The notes beneath the pieces are model-generated. The model was not told where the DNA came from, did no database searches, and worked only from the letters and a program-made list of their open reading frames with translations. Position numbers and translations under genes: made by a program. Positions 58,165-64,000 of a DNA stretch of 64,000 nucleotides are shown here, in pieces; the stretch's first letter is position 1; each line of letters begins with the position of its first letter. The DNA lies in assembly GCF_038096165.1 (NCBI RefSeq), contig NZ_CP151076.1, positions 682,001 through 746,000 of the forward strand, written 5' to 3'. The stretch comes from Pseudomonas sp. G.S.17. Its GTDB lineage: Bacteria > Pseudomonadota > Gammaproteobacteria > Pseudomonadales > Pseudomonadaceae.

Positions 58165-58230
58165 TTCGCGAGCAAGCTCGCTCCCACAGGATCCGATGTA
58201 ATCCCGTGGGAGCGAGCTTGCTCGCGAAGG
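58165..58230. repeat. REP inverted pair between hupE and the AGE gene
   Basis: TTCGCGAGCAAGCTCGCTCC at the left and GGAGCGAGCTTGCTCGCGAA at the right, the same outward order as at 48258. Confidence 0.88.
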
Positions 58231-58250
58231 CGTCGGTTGGGCGTTGAGGT

Positions 58251-58823
58251 TCAGGCGGCCAACAACCAGACACCCGCAGCAGCCGAGAGTGCACCGGCAA
58301 CACGCACCAACGGCGCAGCGGCGGTTGGCAGGAAGCGCACGGCGGCGTAACCGGCGGCATGCAGTGCAGCCGTGGCGGCAACGAAGCCAGTCGCATAAGC
58401 CCAAGGGCTGGACATTTCCGGTAGCTCAAGGCCGTGAGCAACGCCGTGGAACAGCGCAAACAACGCAGTGGCGCCAACGGCCATGAACAACGGCGGACGC
58501 ACCGCCAGCGCCACGGCCAGGCCCAAGGCCAACACCGACGCGGCAATCCCGCTTTCCAGCGCTGGCAGGTCAATGCCTTCGAAACCCAGCAAGCCGCCGA
58601 TCAACATGGTGCCGACGAAGGTGCACGGCAGTGCCCAGCGTGCCGCGCCTTTTTGCTGCGCAGCCCACAAACCCACGGCGATCATCGCCAACAAGTGATC
58701 CAGACCGCCGATGGGGTGGCTGATCCCCGCGATCAGACCGTTATCGCCATGCCCGGGGTGAGCGAAGGCCAGGGCCGGGACCAGCAACAGGGCGAGAGCG
58801 CCGAAGGCTTTGGTGTAATTCAT
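58251..58823 (-). CDS. ureJ: HupE/UreJ-family nickel transport protein
   Basis: 190 residues from ATG 58823-58821; a start ten codons earlier is possible. An N-terminal signal-like segment (FGALALLLVPALAFA) is followed by the HPGHGDNGLIAGISHPIGGL motif with the His-Asp nickel site (HPxHxxxHx-like) and DHLLAMIAVGLWAAQ, then five or six hydrophobic helices, with a second His motif FHGVAHGLELP. HupE/UreJ members bring nickel to hydrogenase or urease; beside ureG, a urease role is clear. It lies 26 bases after ureG. Confidence 0.88.
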   Translation of the reverse strand: MNYTKAFGALALLLVPALAFAHPGHGDNGLIAGISHPIGGLDHLLAMIAVGLWAAQQKGAARWALPCTFVGTMLIGGLLGFEGIDLPALESGIAASVLALGLAVALAVRPPLFMAVGATALFALFHGVAHGLELPEMSSPWAYATGFVAATAALHAAGYAAVRFLPTAAAPLVRVAGALSAAAGVWLLAA

Positions 58824-58849
58824 TGAAAGGCTTCCTTGATGAAGTGGAT

Positions 58850-59467
58850 TCACGCGGCTTCGGTCAGCAGACCCTGGCGCTCGATAAAGGCAATGATCTG
58901 TTCCAGACCGACGCCGGTTTTCTGGTTACTGAAGACGAACGGCTTTTCGCCACGCATCTTTTTCGTATCGCGGTCCATCATCTCCAGCGACGCGCCAACC
59001 AGCGGTGCCAGGTCGATCTTGTTGATCACCAGCAGGTCGGATTTGCATATCCCTGGGCCGCCTTTGCGTGGCAGCTTGTCGCCGGCGGAAACGTCGATCA
59101 CGTAAATGGTCAGGTCCGACAGTTCCGGGCTGAACGTCGCCGAAAGGTTGTCGCCACCGGATTCGACGATGATCAGATCCAGGCCTGGAAAGCGTCGGTT
59201 GAGCTGATCCACCGCTTCCAGATTGATCGAGGCGTCTTCGCGAATCGCCGTGTGCGGGCAGCCGCCGGTTTCCACGCCGATGATCCGCTCGGGCGCCAAG
59301 GCTTCATTGCGCACCAGAAAGTCAGCGTCTTCGCGGGTGTAGATATCGTTGGTGACCACCGCCAGGTTGTAGCGCTCGCGCAGGGCCAGGCACAACGCCA
59401 GAGTCAGGGCGGTCTTGCCGGACCCGACCGGGCCACCGATGCCGACGCGCAGAGGTTGGCTGTTCAT
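58850..59467 (-). CDS. ureG: Urease accessory GTPase UreG
   Basis: 205 residues. UreG is a SIMIBI GTPase that delivers nickel to urease with UreF and UreD. Walker A GPVGSGKT lies at residues 12-19; [20 protein letters not shown] contains the Cys-Pro-His nickel motif; the G4-like [11 protein letters not shown] follows. It is the third gene of the ureE-ureF-ureG-ureJ operon, 33 bases after ureF. Confidence 0.97.
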   Translation of the reverse strand: MNSQPLRVGIGGPVGSGKTALTLALCLALRERYNLAVVTNDIYTREDADFLVRNEALAPERIIGVETGGCPHTAIREDASINLEAVDQLNRRFPGLDLIIVESGGDNLSATFSPELSDLTIYVIDVSAGDKLPRKGGPGICKSDLLVINKIDLAPLVGASLEMMDRDTKKMRGEKPFVFSNQKTGVGLEQIIAFIERQGLLTEAA

Positions 59468-59500
59468 TGAGTTCTCCGTTGAGCTCTATTCGATAAAAAT

Positions 59501-60175
59501 TCAGGACCGAAACAGTCGGCTGTATTGACGTTCGTGGGCCATGCTCGCCAGCGCCACGCCAAACGGCGCGCTGCCGATGTGCTGTAAATCAACGCTCGTG
59601 GCCTGTTGTTGCGCCTGTTGCAGCAACGGCAGCAACTCGCTGGTCAGGCGCTGCGCGGCTTGCTGGCCCAGCGGCAAGGTCTTCATCAGCACTGCCAACT
59701 GGTTTTCCAGCCAGCTCCAGAGCCAGGCGGCCAGCGCATCCTGCGGGCTGATCTGCCAGGCGCGCGCGGCCAGCGCCCAGCCCAGGGCCAGATGTGGTTC
59801 TTCAGTCTGTTCAAGAAATTTGCGGGCGGGCGGGTCCAACTCAGGCAAGCCGTTGAGCAATTGCTGCAGGGAATAGCCCATCTGCCGGCTTTCCTGATGC
59901 AGTTCGCGGGTTTCCCGGCTGGCGCGATGTTCGTGGCTCAATTGCAGCAACTGGCACCAGTCGTCTTCGGCGGCAGCGTTGCAATGGGCGAGCAGCAGCG
60001 GTGCTTCGAAACGGGCGAGGTTGAGCAGCAGTTGGTCGCTGATCCAGCGGCGTGCGCTGGGAGAATCCTTGACCAACGCCTGTTCCACGGCCATTTCCAG
60101 ACCTTGGGAGTAGCTGTAACCGCCAATCGGCAATTGCGGACTGGCCAGACGCAGCAGCGCCCAGGCGCTGTTCAC
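59501..60175 (-). CDS. ureF: Urease accessory protein UreF
   Basis: 224 residues, all-helical. UreF is the checkpoint protein between UreD and UreG in urease activation. LLRLASPQLPIGGYSYSQGL, with the PIGxYSYSxGLE pattern, and the C-terminal AHERQYSRLFRS are family hallmarks. It overlaps ureE by four bases (ATGA-type). Confidence 0.95.
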   Translation of the reverse strand: MNSAWALLRLASPQLPIGGYSYSQGLEMAVEQALVKDSPSARRWISDQLLLNLARFEAPLLLAHCNAAAEDDWCQLLQLSHEHRASRETRELHQESRQMGYSLQQLLNGLPELDPPARKFLEQTEEPHLALGWALAARAWQISPQDALAAWLWSWLENQLAVLMKTLPLGQQAAQRLTSELLPLLQQAQQQATSVDLQHIGSAPFGVALASMAHERQYSRLFRS

Positions 60176-60672
60176 GTGCGTACGCCAAATTGGTGCAGGC
60201 GCGGTGGATAGTTGAAGTCTTCTTCGCCCGCGCGGGAATGGTGATGACCGCCGCCGTAAGCGCCGTGCTCTGGGGAAAACGGCGCTTCGATGGATTCGGT
60301 GGTAGCGCCCAGCTGATCGAGCATCGCTTTGAGCACGTAGTCGTCGAGCAAGCGCAGCCAGCCGTCGCCCACTTGCAGCGCCACGTGGCGGTTACCCAAA
60401 TGGTAAGCCGCACGGGTCAGCTCAAAGGCGCTGCTGCAGGTCACGTGCATCAGTTGTTCCGGGCGAGCGCAGACGCGAACGATGCGGCCGTCTTCGGCTT
60501 GCAGACACTCGCCATCACGCAACGGTGGTTGCCCGCGCTCGAGGAACAACCCGACATCTTCGCCTTCGGCACTGAAGCAGCGCAGCCGGCTTTTGCTGCG
60601 CGCTTCGAAATTCAAATGCAGCTCTGCGGCCCATTCGGCTTGAGGTTCGATTCTGCGATGAATCACCAGCAT
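60172..60672 (-). CDS. ureE: Urease accessory metallochaperone UreE
   Basis: 166 residues from ATG 60672. UreE hands nickel to UreG. The N-terminal peptide-binding domain (RSKSRLRCFSAEGEDVGLFL) and C-terminal metal domain (YHLGNRHVALQVGDGWLRLL, with the central His) are present. The tail EHGAYGGGHHHSRAGEEDF is His-rich but shorter than in Klebsiella. First gene of the maturation operon behind a sigma54 promoter. The structural genes ureABC and ureD are not in the window. Confidence 0.96.
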   Translation of the reverse strand: MLVIHRRIEPQAEWAAELHLNFEARSKSRLRCFSAEGEDVGLFLERGQPPLRDGECLQAEDGRIVRVCARPEQLMHVTCSSAFELTRAAYHLGNRHVALQVGDGWLRLLDDYVLKAMLDQLGATTESIEAPFSPEHGAYGGGHHHSRAGEEDFNYPPRLHQFGVRT

Positions 60673-60709
60673 CAGGAAGCTTCCCGCTAATTACGATGCT
60701 TCAAAGCAG

Positions 60710-60725
60710 AGCAAGGGGCTTGCCA
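60710..60725 (-). promoter_or_regulatory. sigma54 promoter of ureEFGJ
   Basis: On the minus strand TGGCAAGCCCCTTGCT matches the consensus at all fixed bases but one, with GG and GC ten bases apart. It lies 38 bases before the ureE start. Confidence 0.75.
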
Positions 60726-60799
60726 ACAGTGCATGGCGTGGGAAATTGCTTACAGACAGGAGGCGTTATTCAGGTGAGGGTGATTTCGGTGATGCTTTT

Positions 60800-60834
60800 T
60801 GGTGCGTGATTTTAACTGTGGTCATTAATGGTGC
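60800..60834 (-). promoter_or_regulatory. NtrC-like half-sites upstream of ureE
   Basis: TGGTGC at 60800-60805 and again at 60829-60834 (GCACCA on the ureE strand), spaced 29 bases and lying 75-110 bases upstream of the sigma54 promoter, the usual distance for NtrC sites. Only half-sites are conserved. Confidence 0.4.
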
Positions 60835-60884
60835 GCTACGTTGCAGGGCTGGCTTTTGCCGCGAGCAGGCCTCAATGCGGACAA

Positions 60885-60908
60885 ACAGCCTCGCGGCTGA
60901 AGCCGCTC
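60885..60908. repeat. Solitary REP half-element
   Basis: AGCCTCGCGGCTGAAGCCGCTCCTAC-like sequence abuts the regulator stop codon, whose TAG lies within the last bases of the element. The rest of 60673-60908 holds the ureE control region. Confidence 0.5.
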
Positions 60909-61538
60909 CTACATGCTGCCCAGGCCCTTCCAATGGCGCGCACCGATGAAGATAAAGCGCAGTTGCTGGGTGATTTTGGCTTGCGGGGTCAAGTGCGGCG
61001 CCAGGGTTGCGGCGGGCGGGTCGATGAGTTCCGGCAGCATGGCGAAAACGCTTTTAACCACCAGATCGGAGATCACCGACAAGGAGGCCGGGTCCAGATG
61101 CTGCCATTTGGGCATTTTGCCAAGATCCGCCGCGAGGTCGGCGCTGATGCCTTCGCGCAATGCGCCCAACGCCTGTCGAACCAGCTGCGAGCCGCCGTAT
61201 TGTTCACGCGCCAGAAACAGAAACTGCGAGGGCTTGGAAGCCACGACGTCGAGGAAGATTCGCACCGACGCATCAATGATGCCGCCCAGGACCATTTCGT
61301 TGTGCCGCACCAGGCGGATGGTCTCCCGAAAGGTCTGGCCGACTTCGCTGACCAGCGCCAGGCCCAGTTGGTCCATGTCATCAAAGTGTCGATAAAACCC
61401 GGTGGGGACGATTCCGGCCGTGCGCGCGACTTCCCGCAGGCTCAGGCTGCCAAAGCCGCGCCCGCTTTCCATCAGACTGCGCGCGGCGTCGAGCAGGGCG
61501 TGTCGGGTTTGTTGTTTCTGTTCGGCGCGGGGCAACAT
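60909..61538 (-). CDS. desT: DesT-like TetR-family regulator
   Basis: 209 residues from ATG 61538-61536; no strong ribosome site. The N-terminal helix-turn-helix (HALLDAARSLMESGRGFGSL then REVARTAGIVPTGFYRHF) and the ligand-domain pieces FLDVVASKPSQFLFLAREQY and QLRFIFIGARHWKGL closely resemble P. aeruginosa DesT, which senses the ratio of unsaturated to saturated acyl-CoA and controls the desaturase genes desCB. No desaturase gene lies next to it here, so its targets are elsewhere or differ. The name is by recalled similarity. Confidence 0.75.
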   Translation of the reverse strand: MLPRAEQKQQTRHALLDAARSLMESGRGFGSLSLREVARTAGIVPTGFYRHFDDMDQLGLALVSEVGQTFRETIRLVRHNEMVLGGIIDASVRIFLDVVASKPSQFLFLAREQYGGSQLVRQALGALREGISADLAADLGKMPKWQHLDPASLSVISDLVVKSVFAMLPELIDPPAATLAPHLTPQAKITQQLRFIFIGARHWKGLGSM

Positions 61539-61621
61539 GGGGCGGGCTGAATTCTGCAAAGGGACGGTTCGGCACTTTAACAAATGCGCTGATCAGGCGT
61601 GAACGCGAATTCAATAAAGCT

Positions 61622-61840
61622 TCAAACCCGCTGATATTGCTGCACCAGACGCTCGGGGCCATGTTCGGCAACGCGTTGGTACTGCTGAATCAGGCGCGGA
61701 GTGTCCTGCGCCACGGCCTTGTGCACGGCCTGGGATTCCATCTTCGCCTCACCGGACACAGGTTGCTCGGCCGCAGGCATGGCAAAAGCATTGGCGGTCA
61801 GAAGCGAAAAGGTCAGGGTGAGCAACAGTGGGCGTTTCAT
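61622..61840 (-). CDS. Small exported protein with a repeated QQYQRV motif
   Basis: 72 residues. A clear signal peptide (MKRPLLLTLTFSLLTANAFA) suggests export to the periplasm. The mature part ends with two copies of RLIQQYQRV/RLVQQYQRV, 15 residues apart. I do not recognise a function; similar small exported proteins are hypothetical in Pseudomonas. It is divergent from the AsmA-family gene. Confidence 0.65.
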   Translation of the reverse strand: MKRPLLLTLTFSLLTANAFAMPAAEQPVSGEAKMESQAVHKAVAQDTPRLIQQYQRVAEHGPERLVQQYQRV

Positions 61841-61920
61841 GATGAGGTGTCTCGGGTTGGGTACGGCGCTAATATGCCGCTCCGGTCGTCCAGAGAGAAC
61901 TTCATACGGCTAATGGTGGT

Positions 61921-61937
61921 AATCATTAAAAATGATT
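61921..61937. promoter_or_regulatory. Palindrome AATCATT-AAA-AATGATT
   Basis: Perfect seven-base arms in the divergent region between the small exported protein and the AsmA gene. It resembles but is inverted relative to the Fur box core. Operator of unknown regulator, if any. Confidence 0.35.
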
Positions 61938-62057
61938 GAGCCCACTTGAAGCTGCTTTTTGTAGAACCGAATCAAACCCTCACGACTTTTATCAGTCGAA
62001 CAGCAAAGTCGTACGCAATGCGCCCGCGAGGGTGGTTGTCATCTGGAGAGTCGTGCA

Positions 62058-64000
62058 ATGACGCGCAGTCGTAAAATTTTCGCCTGGACCGGTGTTGTCC
62101 TGATATTGGTCCTGGCTGTATTGGTCATTGTGATCGCCACGTTCGACTGGAACCGCATCAAGCCAACCCTCAACGAAAAAGTCAGTGAAGCGCTGCATCG
62201 GCCTTTCGCCATCAATGGCAATCTGGCGGTGCTGTGGGCGCGTGAGCCGGAGCAAGGTGGCTGGCGCGCGTGGGTGCCCTGGCCGCGTTTCGTCGCCGAA
62301 GACCTCAGCCTGGGTAATCCTGAATGGTCGAAAACCCCGCAAATGGCAACGTTGAAGCGCGTCGAATTCCGTCTGGCGCCGCTGCCGCTGCTTTGGCAAA
62401 ACGTAGTAATCCCGCGTATCGACCTGACCGGGCCGGACGCGAAGCTTGAGCGCCTGGCCGATGGCCGCGCCAACTGGACGTTCGACCTGCCCAAATCCGA
62501 CCCCAATGCACAGCCGTCGAAATGGGTGCTGGATATCGGCGCGATCAAGTTCGATCAAGGGCTGGTCAGCCTCAACGACCAGACCTTGAAAACTCAGGTG
62601 GATGTGGTCATCGATCCACTGGGCAAGCCCATTCCGTTCAGCGATATCGTCGGCAGCGGCGAAGCGAAAAAAGCCAAGGACAAGGGCATTACGCCGCAGG
62701 ATTACGCGTTCGGCCTCAGCTACAAAGGGCAGTATCACGGCCAGAAACTCAACGGCACCGGCAAAGTCGGTGGCCTGCTGGCGCTCAAGGATGCCGCGCA
62801 GCCGTTCCCGGTGCAGGCCGACGTGCAGATCGGCGACACCCACGCGGCGGTGGCCGGTACCTTGACTGATCCGCAGAATCTCGGTGCGCTGGATCTGCGC
62901 CTGAAACTGTCCGGCAGCAGCCTCGGCAATCTGTATCCGCTGACCGGCGTGACCTTGCCCGATTCGCCGGCGTACGCCACTGACGGTCATCTGATCGCCA
63001 AGCTGCATGATCCGGCGGGCGCGAACTTCCGCTACGAAGGCTTCAACGGCAAGATCGGCAACAGCGACATTCATGGTGATCTCGGCTTCGTTGCCAGCCA
63101 GCCGAGGCCGAAACTGACCGGCGCACTGGTTTCCAATCAATTGCTGTTCACCGACCTGGCGCCGCTGATTGGTGCGGACTCCAACGCCGCGCAGAAAAAA
63201 CGCGGCGGCGACAGCAAGCAGCCGGCAGGCAAAGTGTTGCCCGTCGAGGAATTCCAGACGGATCGCTGGCGTGCCATGGACGCCGACGTCGAGTTCACCG
63301 GCAAGAAAATCGTGCAGAGCCCGGACCTGCCGTTCTCTGATCTGTATACCCATGTCGTTCTCGACGACGGCCAGCTCAGCCTGCAACCCCTGCGTTTCGG
63401 CGTCGCGGGCGGCAAGCTGGATGCGGATGTGCGGCTCGATGGCCGGAATCAGCCATTGCAAGGCCGGGCCAAAATCTCGGCACGCCAACTCAAGCTCAAG
63501 CAGCTGTTCCCGACCTTTGAACCGATGAAGACCAGTTTCGGTGAGCTGAACGGCGATGCGGATATCAGCGGCCGGGGCAACTCCATCGCGGCGTTGCTGG
63601 GCAGCGCCAATGGTGATCTGAAGATGCTGGTCAACGACGGCGCCATCAGCCGCAGCCTGATGGAAATCGCCGGGCTCAACGTGGGTAATTACGTAGTAGG
63701 CCGCCTGTTCGGCGACAAGGACGTGAAGATCAATTGCGCGGCTTCGGACATGGGCATCAAGGACGGTCTGTTGAGCACGCGGCTGTTTGTGTTCGATACC
63801 GAGAACGCGATCATCTACATCGATGGCACGGCGAACTTCAAGACCGAGCAACTGGACCTGGCAATCAAGCCGGAATCCAAGGGCTTCCGGGTCTTCTCGC
63901 TGCGTTCGCCGTTGTACGTGCGCGGCCCGTTCGCCAAACCGAGCGCCGGCGTGCAAACCGGTCCGCTGCTGCTGCGCGGTGCTGGCATGGTGCTGCTGGG
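62058..64000 (+). CDS. AsmA-family protein, cut at window edge
   Basis: The frame runs open from ATG 62058 (GGAGAG upstream) to the right edge, giving 647 residues without a stop. One N-terminal membrane helix (about 12-31, GVVLILVLAVLVIVIATF) precedes FDWNRIKPTLNEKVSEALHR, the AsmA N-terminal signature, and a long beta-rich repeat region. The C-terminal AsmA block is visible: SFGELNGDADISGRGNSIAA, LLGSANGDLKMLVNDGAISR and TANFKTEQLDLAIKPESKGF. AsmA-like proteins span the periplasm, and several move phospholipids to the outer membrane. The family is secure; the exact role is unknown. Confidence 0.88.
   Translation, partial: MTRSRKIFAWTGVVLILVLAVLVIVIATFDWNRIKPTLNEKVSEALHRPFAINGNLAVLWAREPEQGGWRAWVPWPRFVAEDLSLGNPEWSKTPQMATLKRVEFRLAPLPLLWQNVVIPRIDLTGPDAKLERLADGRANWTFDLPKSDPNAQPSKWVLDIGAIKFDQGLVSLNDQTLKTQVDVVIDPLGKPIPFSDIVGSGEAKKAKDKGITPQDYAFGLSYKGQYHGQKLNGTGKVGGLLALKDAAQPFPVQADVQIGDTHAAVAGTLTDPQNLGALDLRLKLSGSSLGNLYPLTGVTLPDSPAYATDGHLIAKLHDPAGANFRYEGFNGKIGNSDIHGDLGFVASQPRPKLTGALVSNQLLFTDLAPLIGADSNAAQKKRGGDSKQPAGKVLPVEEFQTDRWRAMDADVEFTGKKIVQSPDLPFSDLYTHVVLDDGQLSLQPLRFGVAGGKLDADVRLDGRNQPLQGRAKISARQLKLKQLFPTFEPMKTSFGELNGDADISGRGNSIAALLGSANGDLKMLVNDGAISRSLMEIAGLNVGNYVVGRLFGDKDVKINCAASDMGIKDGLLSTRLFVFDTENAIIYIDGTANFKTEQLDLAIKPESKGFRVFSLRSPLYVRGPFAKPSAGVQTGPLLLRGAGMVLL

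Noticed and set aside
58251..58823. Hydrogenase accessory HupE
   Set aside because: The family also serves urease, and the gene is in an operon with ureE, ureF and ureG while no hydrogenase gene is present.
61919..61940. Classical Fur box
   Set aside because: The halves are in the order ATCATT then AATGAT, inverted relative to the Fur consensus (AATGAT then ATCATT); kept only as an unassigned palindrome.

Overview
The window is chromosomal DNA of a fluorescent Pseudomonas (P. fluorescens group). This rests on gene order (motAB-rsgA-orn-queG, nnr-tsaE-amiB-mutL-miaA-hfq-hflXKC-hisZ-purA, rnr-rlmB-rpsF-rpsR-rplI-dnaB, azurin-nadE-pncB, amaAB, ureEFG), on codon use and GC-rich composition, and on many REP palindromes of the GTGGGAGCGAGCTTGCTCGC type between genes. 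No phage, plasmid, CRISPR array or intact insertion sequence is visible. The species assignment is an inference; nothing in the window fixes it further.

Layout. 1-22 kb is core housekeeping: a partial HDOD gene, the flagellar stator motAB behind a sigma28-type promoter, ribosome assembly (rsgA) and RNA turnover (orn), tRNA modification (queG, tsaE, miaA), metabolite repair (nnr), cell-wall amidase amiB, mismatch repair mutL, the hfq-hflX-hflK-hflC group, hisZ and purA. hisZ is preceded by a strongly structured leader. A chemoreceptor gene with a sigma54 promoter and two tandem tRNA-Leu(CAG) genes follow. 22-32 kb holds rnr-rlmB, the rpsF-rpsR-(membrane protein)-rplI group, dnaB and a YgiQ-type radical SAM gene. 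32-34 kb is the only clearly accessory stretch: a hypothetical gene broken by two opposite frameshifts, a 140-bp MITE-like element with nested palindromes, and a REP pair.

34-41 kb carries a three-gene operon (transglutaminase-DUF2126, circularly permuted ATP-grasp/alpha-E, transglutaminase) whose chemistry is not established. I find a sigma54 promoter and NtrC-like half-sites upstream of it. 41-50 kb holds azurin, a short DUF1338 (2-oxoadipate dioxygenase/decarboxylase family) gene, NAD salvage/synthesis (pncB, nadE) and lysine catabolism (LysR regulator, amaB, amaA). 50-55 kb is a five-gene amino-acid ABC transporter with a consensus sigma54 promoter and an upstream array of helically spaced GGGTTGC repeats. 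55.2-56.0 kb is an 887-bp non-coding stretch with four DnaA boxes. 56-64 kb holds an SDR dehydrogenase, an AGE-family sugar isomerase, the ureE-ureF-ureG-hupE urease maturation operon (again with a sigma54 promoter), a DesT-like TetR regulator, a small periplasmic protein and a partial AsmA-family gene.

A theme ties the accessory-metabolism half together: four separate transcription units (chemoreceptor, transglutaminase/ATP-grasp operon, amino-acid transporter, urease maturation) each have a GG-N10-GC sigma54 promoter. At least two also have TGGTGC/GCACC half-sites resembling NtrC sites, which suggests that nitrogen status controls amino-acid uptake, urease and the uncharacterised peptide-ligase-like operon together.
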